NCBI GenBank assembly: GCA_009602735.1
Contig: WELA01006610.1
Location: 179,719-243,718, forward strand
DNA from: Mesotaenium endlicherianum
Lineage: Eukaryota > Streptophyta > Zygnematophyceae > Zygnematales > Mesotaeniaceae
Length of the DNA stretch: 64,000 bases
Direction: 5' to 3'
In this document: one piece after another, positions 24,701 to 36,844 of the stretch
Position numbering within the stretch: position 1 is the stretch's first letter
How the letters are laid out: every line of letters begins with the position of its first letter
The notes under the pieces: model-generated
The model's input: the letters and a program-made list of their open reading frames with translations, nothing else
Told to the model about the DNA's origin: nothing
The model's database searches: none
Translations under genes and position numbers: made by a program

Positions 24701-27700
24701 CCTGCCTCCCTGTCCGTCCCTCTCCCCCCTTTCCTCTCCCACCCCCCCGCCCTCCCTCTCCCTCCCTCNCAACGTCGATGGGGCACATCCTCATGCGGTG
24801 CACGTGTGCATGTGTGCTTGTGTACGTGTGGACAATTCCGTCCCAGGCTGGCCCCCCACTCCACGTTGTTCTCGCGGTTCAGCCAGGACAGCAGCTTGGC
24901 GCGCAAGCTTCTGCTGCAGGTGACTCGCGCTCGCCTCCCTCCATCCTATTTCTTGCTGCGCCTCCCCACGCACCCCATGTCTCCCTCCCTCCCTCTCCCT
25001 CCCTCCCCCCCTTCCTCCTCCCCTCTCTCTCTACGTTGGTTCAGGGACAGAGCGAGGGAAACAGCCCTGCTCTAAGTGAGTGTGCGGGCTGCCAGGGTAA
25101 GGGGCTTGAGTGCCCCGATCGGTAATCCCCAGGGAAGCGACTGACTGTTGGCAAGGGAGAGCAAAAGCGCGTACCCTGACAGCTGGCCATCAGCTTCTAC
25201 AGCGAGCCTACACGCATGTGTACGCTACAGACTTCTGCAGTCTGCATACACAGTTCACGTAAATATGCAAGTACTATACACATCTAATTCATGCAGCAAG
25301 CACATTGCACAGCAGCACTTCAGAGCTTCCCCGGGGTCGAGAACAACGTGCCTACCAGCCGCATGCTCAATGTCCCCTCAGTAGCGTTGCATGTGGCAGC
25401 CACGTGGCATCACGTGGCACTGACATGGCGCTGCGGCACTGATCACACATCCCACATGAGAAGGGCGCAGGATGGAGTGACTGGCAGGAGCCCCAGGCTG
25501 AGCAGCAGCACAGCCCGCCATCGCCAACGAGACAGGGCGAGGTGCAGTGTTGTCAGGTGGCGTTTACCTGCTCCACCCCATTGATGACTGGCGCCCGCGC
25601 TTCCCCTGCACCAGCCCCGGGGCCGATTCGACGGCTCACATCAGCCTGGCCCAGCCCAGAGAGCTCGACGACTGCCATCGAGTTGGCCCTCAGCTGAGCC
25701 AGCACCGTCAGCACCTCTCCGGCTGCAATGCGCGGGGGGGCGCCATCTGGCCTGCTGGGACCAGCAAGTGGTGCCAGGGTGAAGAGGGCCCCCAGCGAGT
25801 GCTGGAGGCAGCTGGCTGTCACAATCGCCAGCAGGGCCATCTCCACGCGCTCGTCGGGGGAGGCCTTGTCGAGGTGGTGGCAGAGCTCCCCAGGCTGCAG
25901 CGCACATGCACACGTGGCAGGCAGGCAGGCAGGCGAGCAGGCGGGCGAGAGCATGCGGATATGGGTGGATGCCAGACGTGAGAGGGCCATGTAACACTGC
26001 ACTGCAACCACAGGGAGGCAGAGAACCCCCCTTCCCCCTGCCCCTCTCCCCCCCCCAAAGAAAACACTGAGTGGGGTAGCATTGAGTGGCCCTCCCTCTG
26101 CACCTTCATTTGCCCCTCTTCCTGTAGAAAGGTGAAAGTATAGATGATCAGGAATGAACACGGAGACCTGGCGCATTCCCAGACACAGTCAACTCATCAT
26201 CTCCCATACAACCTCCTTGGCCAAGGCCGTCTGAATTCTGAGATACCCTTGGCGCCATTGCAGGGCGCCAAGCTGCACTCTTTGGATGTGAATGCCACGC
26301 ACACAAATCCGGCCCCAGGCGGCAAGGCACGGCAGCAAGGTAGCCAACTCACACTTAAAACATGAGAAGGCGCGGCATGCCGATCCCCCTCCACTGGCCT
26401 TCTTGGCTCCTCTTCGCCCCCCTCCTCCTCCTCCTGGATGCCAGGACCAGATGTGCCAGCTGGCGCCAGGCCCCCGGGGGTCCTAGTCTCGCTGCTCGGA
26501 AGCGGCACCTGCGCCCTGCTGCGCCCCCTGCCCAGCTGGCAGGCCACGAGCACCCGGGCAGCCAGAGCAGCCTCTGCAGGCAGCACTGCCGCCCAGCTGC
26601 CGCCCCCACACTCGTGCACATGTGGACCCCACCCCTGCTCTTGCCCCTGCCCCCGCGCACTATTGGCCTGTTCCTGGTGGCCCTCCAGCGCTCCAGGTGG
26701 CGTGCCGCCCTCGTGCGAATTCCGTCCGAGCCGGTCCAAGCCTGGACACCAGGGGCTGCCACGTGTCGCCAGCTGGCGGCAGGCAGGACGACAGTAGAGG
26801 GCGTGGGAGCACGCGCTGCACGGCGTGGGGTTGGGCGGCAGGGCGGCGAAGCAGTGGTGGCAGCGCGCACTCCGGAAGCTCTTGTGCACCACCTGCCATG
26901 TCATCCGCCGCCAGCTGGCATGCACGCTCACTGGGACCGGCACTTTCTCTACGAGCCTCGAGGTCGTATGAGTACGCCAGGTGCTCGCCAGCAGAGGCAA
27001 AAGACCGTTGCTGCCCCGTATCGCCCTCATGGCCGTCAGTGGGCCAGCCAAGGTTACCCCTCGCTGGCTGACAACTGGCAGAGCGCAAGGCTGAGCACAC
27101 AGGCCCTTCAGTGGGGCTTCTATTCTCAACTTCTCCCCTTTTTTTTTCCTGACACGGACTTGTACATCGTACACAGTACTTATATCTGCACTTGGCTATG
27201 CTGACAAAGTATTCGACCCAACTAGCTTATCTCGTTCCCGCTGGGGGTTTGGGGCGGTGATGTGCTCTGCAGGCAGTGACCACACCAGAATAGTACATAG
27301 AAATCCTGAACCCTAGAAACCTAACCCCGACTCCAAACCCTCGAGTGCAAGTACAGTGTCACTCCCAATCCCCCCAATAGATGCAGCAGCAACTGCAGCA
27401 GCAACGCGCGTGCAGCACGAGGCACAGGCGTGCAGACGCGCATGCCCACGGCCACACAATCATCTATACGTACAACATGTGTATACAGCGCAGGGAGAGG
27501 AAGAGCTAGAGAGAGAGAGAGAGAGAGACTTACAGCAGCAAATGGGGGCTCTGCAATGATAAGATCTCCAGCCTTGAGCGCCGTGGCAGCCCTTAGGCTC
27601 CTGCCAGCAGAAGCAGAGTGCTCCACTGCCACCGCCTCAGCTGCCCGCCAGCTGGACGGCCCCGCCAGCTCAGCCCCCACCCGGGAAGAAGCAGAAGAAG

Positions 27701-30345
27701 CATCTGTTGCTCCTCCCACGTGCTCCTCGCCTGCCCCTCTTTCGCCCTTCGCAGCGACACCAGCACTGCCCGCCTCCTTGCTTGTAACGACAAGTGGCGC
27801 TTGCACGTGAGCCCCACAAGCCGAGGCAGAGCTTCTGTTCCCCCCCCCTGGGCCGTTGCTCCCCTGCGCCCCCCCCAGCAGCGCTTGCTCGAGCGCTTCC
27901 CCTCCACTCTCAGGGGGCGGCCCCGCAGCATCTGAAGGACAAGAAGCGCGCACCCTTTCCAGCTCAGCAGCGACCTGTCTCAGGCTGCCAGCTGTCCCCG
28001 CTAACTGCTTCTCGAGCGCCAGGGCCTGCTCCAGGTCTGCCTCCGCAAGCCCAGAGTGGCCCAGGGCTGCGTTCACACACCCCCGGCGGTACCAAGCCTG
28101 CCAGTGACATCATCCCCAACAACATCACTATGTCAACTTCACCCTCTCTGTGCTGAGTACCAGCCCATAGCAACAGCAACAGCAACAGCTCCAGCCTCCA
28201 TCATTTGCATCACTTCCATCCGCGTTCGGACGAGATCTCCGACATACCCAGCCATGGTCTGTCTATGCGACAGTCGCAGAGCTCCCGGGAAGCAGGGGAA
28301 GCGGAGAGACTGGGTAAGCCAGGGGGAGCAGGGGAGGCAGGCGAGGTGCCACGTGGCAGGTGGAGCACCTTGGAGTGCGCGGCGTGCAGCCAGATGGCCT
28401 CGCTGCAGTCGCCCAGAGCCTCCCGGTGCAGGTTCAGTTTCTGCACACACACGGGCGTTCAGGCCCCCTGCGCCCTCCCACGTTGCTTGAGCCCGGCCTT
28501 CGCCACTCTCACCTCTGGCCGACACTTGTCATCGCACTACTCAGTCCTGAGCATCCGATGTCACGTGCCAGGCTTGCTGCCGTTCACAAAGGCAGACAGG
28601 TAACAGGCAGCGATTTGACAGAAAGGAAGACCTGCGCCGCCAGCAGCACAACTCTCGCAGGGTTTGGCATAAGAGAGGCCACCGGAGACTGCATTGTGAA
28701 CCGCAGGGGCCCAAAACCCCTCCTAAGCCCTAAGCATCCCTCATCCTAGTTTTTCATTCTGTGAATTAAGCCTGACACTGAACTGGGAGCTCAGAACCTC
28801 ACTGCCGCATACCTGGAGAGAGAGAGCCCTGTTGGTGAAGATTGCAGCCGCGGCTTTCCGCTCCTCCGCCGTTGTCATGGGGCTGTGCTGCAGGGCCTGC
28901 CGAGAGGGGCCAGAGGGGGGGGCATGCATGCTCGTCACACAGAGGAGGAGGAGGACCGACAACTGGACGGGGGCACCTGCCTCGCATCGACCATGATCCA
29001 GAAGCACTTTCGTGCATCTGGGCGACCTATACTGTTGTCACACAGGGCACTCTGACGCTCGCTACTTCTGAGGCTACTTTCTTCTGAGCTTCCTGAGAGT
29101 CGGCTCAACTCAGCCGGTGCTTTTACTGTGGTAGAAGTGGAAGAACGTCCTGTCCTTAGTGCTGGCGCCTGAGCATTTGGCCGTGGAATTTACGCCTGCC
29201 CGTGGCATGCAATGAATAGAGAGCAGTGCTGATGACAAACAGACGGGCGCGAATTTCCGCCCACGTGTATCAAGGCGGCACCACAAGCTCGTAAAAGCAA
29301 GCAGACAGCCACGAGAATGCACCGGTCAGAAGCACGAATGGCATTGCTTGTGCGAACCTTCATCGCCCATCCGGGAAAGAAGGTCTGGGTTCTCCTCGGG
29401 TAACTCAACTCGCAAGGCAGAATGTGGGTCAGTCACAAGTGGTACCTTAGTGTAGCACAGCAAAGCCTCGCCAAAATCCCCCTTGCCAAAGAGATGGTTC
29501 CCCTTTGCCCTCCAGTCGTGCGCCTGAGAGCTGGCCTTGAAGCATGGCCCCCCCGGGTCCAGGAGAGGACGGAGCAACTGCATGCAGACACATCACGCCT
29601 CTGAAGCTCAGTCCAGACTCTCCTCAGAGTTCACACGAGGGCACTCAAAAAGATGCCTGACCCCATGTCACTTGGATTCCCACTTTTCCCTTCCCACTTC
29701 CCACTTCCAATTCTCACTTTCCACATCCCACGTCTCACTCCCCACGTCCTATTTCCCACGTCCCACTACATTCCTGAAGGCGGTTGATCGGGAATATGAT
29801 CAGAGCAACTTCCACGCCTGCTTTTGAGTGCTCATATCGTGAGGGTCTTCAGCAAAGCCATAATTATGCCACCCGTCACTGCAATTGACGTTCCTGCGGC
29901 TCTTCGACAGACCAATGAGATGCGAGCAGAGCCTTGTGGTCTGAAGTAAGACAAATTCTAATTCACAGGGTACTACTTCATGCAGAGCATAATGTCTCAA
30001 ACCAGCATGCTTACTGGTACTACTTCATGCAGAGCATGATGTCTCAAACCAGCATGCTTACTGGCGGCTTATATTAACGCAAATTACGGGGATCAATGGA
30101 AGCTTACAGCTAATGCCTATCCTTCAACTTGGAATTTCTGGTGCACAGAATCCGTGCCGCTGCGAGCTAGGAGAGAACCAAGGGACGAAGAAAGAGAGTT
30201 AAAAGACATCGTTCAATGATACCTGTGGGAGCAGACGGAGAGCGCTGCTACATTCTTCGCACGCACTAGTGATGTCTGCGCTATTCTTGGCTGCCCTCAC
30301 TTTTTGGAGCAAGGCTGAAGGAACAAGCTTCGCTACCGCCTCCAT
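21750..30345 (-). CDS. TPR-MYND-SET protein (SMYD4-type lysine methyltransferase-like)
   Basis: Twelve exons on the minus strand: 30345-30223, 29577-29446, 28896-28813, 28440-28369, 28097-27534, 26892-26353, 25894-25568, 24588-24433, 23922-23489, 23307-23133, 22582-22502 and 21926-21750. Phases agree throughout and give 954 residues; ten of eleven introns are phase 0. N-terminal TPRs cover residues about 55-160 (AHDWRAKGNHLFGKGDFGEA, AAAIFTNRALSLQ, AWYRRGCVNAALG). The split SET domain begins at GRSLRAATALKAGDLIIAEP (about 300-325). A MYND zinc finger follows (CHHC, CSAC, CRPAC; about 334-365). The catalytic SET half has SLLNHACDP (about 626-634) and LSLCYGP, then a post-SET Cys cluster RYFFRCACPSC. 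C-terminal helical repeats end in HEYAKLASIH. The family methylates lysines on histones or other proteins; the target here is unknown. NHAC replaces the usual NHSC. Long Gly/Ser-rich linkers make it longer than plant relatives I recall. Confidence 0.88.
24690..25040. repeat. Pyrimidine-rich intronic tracts with one unresolved base
   Basis: Two (CCCT/CCTCC)n tracts (about 24690-24770 and 24975-25035) lie in the seventh intron of the SMYD4-like gene. On the transcript strand they are purine-rich. A single N at about 24769 shows that the assembly was not resolved there. Confidence 0.75.
27508..27531. repeat. (AG)n microsatellite at a splice donor
   Basis: An AG run abuts the GTAAGT donor of the fifth intron of the SMYD4-like gene (exon end 27534). 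On the transcript strand it reads as CT repeats directly after the donor. Confidence 0.85.
29683..29768. repeat. Degenerate TTCCCAC/TCCCACG repeat
   Basis: Units of about 7-10 bases such as TTCCCAC, CCCACGTC and CTCACT repeat through the 3' half of the first intron of the SMYD4-like gene. Confidence 0.75.
29969..30062. repeat. 47-bp direct tandem duplication in SMYD4-like intron 1
   Basis: Two adjacent copies starting GGTACTACTTCATGCAGAGC at 29969 and 30016 differ at only one visible position, so the duplication is recent. Confidence 0.9.
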
Positions 30346-31315
30346 GGTACTGGCGTAGGCCTATACCAAAGTATGTCGTTGAAGTCGTTCAAATACTAAT
30401 TCATTGACAATGTTGAGCTATTTGTAGATGGTGCCGCTGGCATATACGGTAAAAAGTATTAGAGCTGCAATTAAGCACACGATGGAAAAGAGTATCTATG
30501 ACGGCAATCCTTGACTTGCGAAAGTATTGCACTTGGCGAGAGTCGTGGATCAGCGGTGCATTAATAACCCGGATGAACGTCCTTTTGCTCCGTGAATAGT
30601 TATTATTTTCATGACCCTGGATCAGGAAAGTATGGCCTCGAGTGCTGCGTGCTCGATTTGCTCGCACGCCATTTATATCCTTTTTTAATTTATGATTCTT
30701 AAAACTGCCCATTCCCTTCTGCCTTTCGAGCCCATGCTTTTCCTCTCCCTACATCCCGGGACCATCACTCGGATTACAATGAGCCCCTTGACGTACAGAA
30801 GCATAAGTAATTGTTTATAAGGCTCCGAAGCATGCCTGCATGCGGTTGAAAGCGTGAACTTGAGAATGGGCTTTTTCAATATGTTCTCCCTGGTTCTCCT
30901 ACGTCGGTAATGCGCTTAACGACATGTGGAAGTCGCTGAAAGTGATATCATTTCGTTTGCGCCAAACGTGTCGCGAATCAAAGGCGAGACAGAAAGTCCA
31001 ACATCTCTGCTGTCCTGCTTGCGACATACCAGAGACGCTGACAGGGCACCAAGATCTACAGGAAGGCAAGAGGAGAACTTTAAGCCACTGTAGACCTTCT
31101 TAGGAAACAAGCGTCTGCATTGTTGTGCAAGATCGTTCCTTTTTTTGCCTTGCAGGCAGGAGCCCAAATAGCCCTTATATTTCGTAGCAATGTCTTCATC
31201 TCTTAGGCACGGAATGTGAAGGTCTTTGCTGAAAATTTGCAATTGAGGGTGTTGTTTACCCCTCTGTCTGGCTCAACGCTGTGTTTAGATCTGTGGGTCA
31301 CATCTTGTTGTTAAC
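30346..31315. promoter_or_regulatory. Divergent intergenic region (SMYD4-like / 226-residue gene)
   Basis: About 970 bp between the start codons of two divergently transcribed genes, so it should contain both promoters. No unambiguous TATA box or known element stands out, and no other gene was recognised. Confidence 0.5.
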
Positions 31316-31996
31316 ATGGAGCTCTGTCTCTCTGCTTCGATAATTTCTTCAGGTCCAAGTTATGGAGTCCTGTGGGGCTGTGGCTGTAAGCCACAGCAGA
31401 ATTTCTCTTGCCTTATGTATTCAAATGTAGCTTTTCGAGTAAAGAGAGGCACCATAGTCTCTGGAACGTCCAGGCCACTACATAGACCGGGGCACGAGAT
31501 GCACATTAGAGCAGGTAGTAAAAACTTTGACTCCATCGAGCGAAAAAATGCAGTGAAGCGCGCCTATAGCAATTCGCTTGAGAGCAGGGCTGATGTAAAT
31601 CTGCCATCGAAAGATAGCGTGAATTCTCCCGCCAGCTTGCAGAGGTTGACGATATTCAATTGTGAAGAAGAGATTGGACACAATAAGAGCAATTTGGAGG
31701 AACCTCCGTTGGACCAGGTTCCACCCATTGAGAATCAGTCTACCACGCCTTCAGAAAATGTTCGTGTCGATAAGGGGAAAGGCAACACGGCTAAAACAGA
31801 GGGGCAAGGAGCTGTGCCTTCGTGGAACCTGAGCAGGCTGCTGGACGACATGTTTGCCTTTGTCACACCAAGGGAGAAGGGGGACACTCGCGATGTCATC
31901 CTCGTTTGTCTATCGTTTGCTGTCTTAGTCTACATCTCCCAAAGACTTGTGGGTGCCTACTTAACTTTCAGTAATATGTTGAAACACATGTCATAG
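31316..31996 (+). CDS. Hypothetical protein with targeting-like N terminus and C-terminal membrane segment
   Basis: A single uninterrupted frame of 226 residues, ATG to TAG. The first 70 or so residues are rich in Ser, Arg and Gly and poor in acidic residues, ending near HEMHIRAGS, like a plastid transit peptide. A charged, apparently disordered middle (about 70-170) follows. A short helix-like block SWNLSRLLDDMFAFVTPRE precedes one hydrophobic segment, DVILVCLSFAVLVYISQRLV (about 193-212), and a short tail. This layout suits a single-pass thylakoid or envelope protein anchored by its C terminus. I do not recognise the family. The gene is divergent from the SMYD4-like gene. Absence of introns in an intron-rich neighbourhood could mean upstream exons were missed, but the frame starts and ends cleanly. 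Confidence 0.6.
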   Translation: MELCLSASIISSGPSYGVLWGCGCKPQQNFSCLMYSNVAFRVKRGTIVSGTSRPLHRPGHEMHIRAGSKNFDSIERKNAVKRAYSNSLESRADVNLPSKDSVNSPASLQRLTIFNCEEEIGHNKSNLEEPPLDQVPPIENQSTTPSENVRVDKGKGNTAKTEGQGAVPSWNLSRLLDDMFAFVTPREKGDTRDVILVCLSFAVLVYISQRLVGAYLTFSNMLKHMS

Positions 31997-33085
31997 TGAG
32001 TACCTTGAGAGTGTGCACAAGTGGTAGAAGAGCAGCTTAGTATGTAGATAACAGCTTCACAGAACTTCAACATTGATAGTAGGTATTTGCACACTGTAAT
32101 CGCAGGGTTGCAGTAGCAAGAGGAGCTAGTGTATATTGGTAATTAATAACAGTTGGGAGGGGCCATGACTGAAGTAGTTGGTGAGATCATATGGGATACA
32201 TCGAAGCCCAAACTTTTGTTCGACCTAGAGCTGCAGCTGTACTGCATCAAGAACGAAGAGAGTTCGTGCAGTTGACTTATAGGTCGAATGACATGCTCCT
32301 CTGCCTCTGCTGCTCCACTAAGGGTAGGAGGTTAACTAGTGCAGCTACATACTTTTTGGCAAGACTTGAGAAGTACATGCGACCAAGTCTTGGTATTGTC
32401 TTCAAAGAAGGCCCAAACCATACGTAGGCCCTCTTCAGGGTTGGTGGGCAGACCTTAGATGTTGCGTCAGTATTGCAATCATAAGCAGTCCGCTTCCAAG
32501 CGCAGATGTCACTCCTGTAATTTCCACTTAGCTGAGTCGACAAAGTAGAACATTTTTCCATTGCAATGCATCCAGTCTTCAAGTGATATTGCTGCATTCA
32601 TGACCATTGACATCATCTGGGAACTGCTTCACAGTGTACTTCACTTCCTCTGTAGTGTTACATAAGCTACTTATCCGTACACTACTCATGCCTCTAGGCT
32701 TTAGTGCTTCTAAACAAGGCCTCAAAGCTTCTCTGTACTAGTTCACTACTTTTGATGGTACGCTGTGTAAGGCATTGGTATACACACATACATGAGCGGG
32801 CATGCATCAGACGGACCCATACATAAAGTGGGCATAGAGTTTACCCCCTCAATAATGTGCAAGCTGGCTACGCTAGTTCACAGATAGTGAAGAAAATCAC
32901 ACACGACGCGTTGTAGAATGACATAGCAAGGCCGTAGCCCAACAGCTTTGAAAGCTTGCACGAGAGAATCGGCACACTAGATTGAAACTACAAACTTGCC
33001 TGAAATAAACCTTGCATTACAATGACCGTCATAGTCGACACTGTACATTCAGTTTGCACACTGAGTGCAAGGGCGCATACTGGAC
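31997..33085. other. Convergent spacer
   Basis: About 1.1 kb between the stop codons of two convergent genes. It should hold both 3' UTRs. No gene or repeat was recognised. Confidence 0.55.
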
Positions 33086-36000
33086 TCACAAGGAAGATTC
33101 TGAATCCCTCTCCCTTTCCACAAGGAAGACATTTCCCTTGTCATCCCGTCCAATCCTTGTGAAGTTGTCCACGTACCTATATTTGCGTTAGTCAAGGACA
33201 GCACGGGGTTGGCAACATTTAATTGGTCATGAGCTAGAGCAAGAACAACAATCTCAACTCAGTTGCAGGAATGATGCCCAGATATCAACCAGTTGGATCA
33301 TATTTGATCCTTGCCAGATGATATTGCTGAATAAGAAGGACCATAACCCAAGCCTATTTATAATATGACGCACAAGGGTTCAAACTTTTAGAGTGCTGCT
33401 CAGTGGCCCAGGTATCGTCACAGGACCCTTAACAGATCCACTCAAACTGCATTCCATCAAGCAGTGGGAATTAGAAGCAATGTGGAACATTATAGTGTCA
33501 GATGGCAGAAAGACGCAATCGACGAGCAGGCTTGTATGGCTGCTGCCACACAGCAACTCCGAGGAGCTCTCACTTGCCAGAAAATAAAAGTCTGGACCCC
33601 AAGAAGGCATGAAGGAGTCCAAGCATGCTCAACGCATCTGCAAGTCAGGACCCAAAGAGGCGCGTGCATTGTGAAGGTATCTTTGTCAGTCGACACAGGA
33701 ATGAGGATACGTTATTTCAAGCCAGCCCTCAGGATTGAAGATGCTCAGCAGGAGGTCATAGCTCTTCTGGAATATGCTCAGGAGCTGCTCAGAAAGGGAC
33801 GGAACAGAAGGCAACAAATATATCAGAGCTACTGCCTAGTGACAAAGGAGAGACACCAACTCAGAAGAAAGTCTGAGAAGACTGTCAGACAACCCTATAA
33901 TGAACAAACCACCACCCGTACCAAGCACCTCACAACACACATCCAGAAAAGGCAGCATACTTCAAGTGCACAGCACTGAGCGAGGGGCAGAGGCAGACGC
34001 ATGCAAATCATTTGAAACAGACATGCGCGTGCGGCATCGTGCTTGGACCAGATTTTTGATCCACGTGTGCACATGCAGCATCATTCCTGGATCAGATTTT
34101 GAATCCATGAGAGTGCATGAATCCATGCCATCACCTGCTCTGGCACAATCTGCGCGCTCTGGAACTTGATGTTCACTCTCTGCACAATCAGCAAGCACCC
34201 CACCCCCAGACCAACATGCATCAGTTTGCCTTGCATTAGTGTGTGGGCTTGTAGCTGGAGGAGGCGGAGGCGGAGGCGAATGAGGCATCCGACGGCTGGT
34301 AGTCACACTCGGTGAACTGAACATAAGTATTTCTGCAGCCGTGATGGACATCCCAGACTGCATTCACATTTAAGCGCCAACTGTTGTTGGCAAGGGGAGC
34401 AACAAGCAGGCAAAGAGCTCACCGTGGGAGAAGCGACAGAGAAGGATGCCTCTATTGTGAGAGAGCCTTTAAGGGAGGAGAGGCCGACCACGTTGAACTC
34501 AACCCTGTTGACTGCCCTGCTCTGGTCCCCCTCCAATTCCCACCCCCTCCCCCCCCTCCACCTCGTTAACTCCACATGGACAGTGCCCTTCTGCACAGAG
34601 TGTGTGTGTGTTTGTGCGTGTGTATGCGTGTGTAGACATGTACATGTGATCAAGTCACGAATTCACAACAGGCCAAGGCTCCCTTTCCTTGGAAGTGCAA
34701 AGGGATCGAATAGTGAAGGAGGCTGTCAAGTGCCGATCGATGTATAGGTGCAAGAATCCAGGTTGCAAGGATGAGGCCGGGAGGCGGCGGAGGCTCACTT
34801 GGGGCAGGTCAATGATCTGTCGGAACTCGCCGAGCTTCACAAACTCGCGCAAGCCTAGCTTGGTCCGGCGCGCCCCCAGGATGGAGATGGTGCTGTACAG
34901 CAGCCGCCATTCACCTGCCACCTGGACACGCCAGCCTGTCATGCTCGGCATACGTATCCAAGAGCAGGCACTACTGGTCGTGACGTAGACAAACCAAGAA
35001 ATCACAGAAGCAAGCCCGCTCCAGAGGACCCTCTGGAAGAGAGTAACGTATGAGGATAGTTTGTTCTGAAAAGCGGGACGATGGGAGAGGATAAATGTGA
35101 GTGCTGGATGGAAGGGCTAGGACGACCAGAAGTGGCCTGAAGGGGAAACACCAGGGGAATAGAACACGCCCAGTGGCAAGGGGCAAGATCTCTCTTTCAG
35201 TGACTCTTAAGTCTGCAAAATACTCCCCGCGGGGCATGAAGGAAGAAGACATTGCTGTGACTTTGAGTGTTTGGCTGCACATGGAGTCAGATAACATCTT
35301 CTTGTGAGAGATTGTCCATCTTCTTTCCTAGTTGGAGCGGAAATGGAAGAGGTGAACTTGAGGAGAATGATTGAGGAGATGGTGGAGGGCGAAGGTTACA
35401 AGTTCCAGCGAGTCTGTGGGGCGAGGCAGGGGGTTCAGCGCCTCCAGCTCAGCAACAAGGCTCTCTATTTCCGCTTTCTTGCTGGACTGCACTCCAAAGA
35501 TGCCCCGATTCAGACCTGCAAAACCAAAGAGGACGAGTTCAGTACGAGGCACCCCCTTCAGCGAAGCTTTCACTCACCCTTCACTCTCCATGTTCATGCA
35601 AGCACGGTGGTGGCCTTGGGAGCTTGCTCCACTCACAGGGAGGGTGCAGCTGGGACGTGTACCTCAAAGGAAGAACTTGTTGATTTTTACCCTCGGGCCT
35701 GCGCATCCTGTATGAATTCATGTAAAGCACTAGCAGCCACAAGCCCATGGGAGCCCCCATGGTCTAAAAGCAGCGGGCCTGGCCAAGGTGCTACACACCA
35801 GGCAGCAACTGTCTACATGGGGCAAGAGCAGCAAATTAACTGCAATTCTTACTTACTGGCATTTGTGCACAAGGAGAGACAGCATCATCATGTTAACTCC
35901 AGCTATGCATGTCCACCAGGGTGCCCTTACTAGCCGTCACATCTGCAAGGAACTGCTATCAGGTTCTTGCTTTATTGTGGTGTACATTGAGCAATAAGGT

Positions 36001-36844
36001 GGTTATCGGACATATGACGTATAATAAGCACATGACTGACTTATGCGGGAAACAGCACGGACAGAGCCTTCTGACATTGGATGGGACAATATCGTCTCCA
36101 CAGATGCTATTGCAAGTTGGATGAATTAAACTGGCTTAGTACACACGTCAAATAAAGTCACCTTCATCTGCAGGTGTAAGGCAACATCTCATCTGCGTCA
36201 AAAAAGTGGTGTTAGTGTCATCACTATTGAACTCAAAGGCTGCTACCATGACGCACAAGAGGGTGTAGCACGTGGTTTTCATCTTCACTCATGGACTTGG
36301 CACAGACTAAGACACACAGAAGCCATAGCATTTGGGTTGTTCTTTGACAAAGACGTGGAGGCATCAGTTGGAATCTCTAACCTTCTAGAGATTGTCGAAG
36401 TTTGGCTTTGACGCCCTCAGCCTCCAGGGACGGTATCAAACTTTCGCTGCTTACTGTGCTTTGCCTTGCCGAACCTTCCTCTGCTTCTACCTGGCTATTT
36501 ACATGCTCTGCGCGTGCTTCAGTTTCCACATTCAAACCAGCATAGGCAATGAGTCTTGGTCTCGATGCTTTTGAGCGCATCAAGGAGCGACTTAAAGAGG
36601 AGGTCAAATGGCCACACTGCACCCCATGCCTGCATGCATGAGACGTATGAACCATTGCGCTTCGATGGGCACACTCCAATCTTCGTCTCAGAAGTTCTCT
36701 TGGCTTCGCATATGCCTCAACCGGTCCAGTACCTTTCGCAGATGAAGGAGTTGGTCTCGCAGCTCGCGTGAGGCTTGAGCTCAAGCATGAAGTGGACACT
36801 ACTGCAGTGCCGCGAGGTAACACTGATACCATCTTCACGAGCAA
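33086..36844 (-). CDS. Plastid lipid-associated protein / fibrillin (PAP13/FBN7-like)
   Basis: Seven exons on the minus strand: 36844-36382, 35515-35400, 34921-34799, 34521-34423, 34179-34135, 33784-33711 and 33176-33086, giving 336 residues with matching phases. The first exon supplies a long Ser/Arg-rich transit-peptide-like leader and part of the linker. The fibrillin domain then reads [93 protein letters not shown] (a 45-nt exon), [20 protein letters not shown] and [15 protein letters not shown]. This order matches the plant PAP13 type as I recall it. Fibrillins coat plastoglobules and thylakoids, bind lipids or quinones and act in photoprotection. The RxGRDxKGNxFVLER tail is the lipocalin-like end of the family. 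It diverges from the eL29 gene across about 0.7-0.9 kb. Confidence 0.9.

Noticed and set aside
27303-27345. Telomere-like CCCTAGAAACCTAACCC stretch in a SMYD4-like intron.
   Set aside because: Too short and irregular to call an interstitial telomere repeat.
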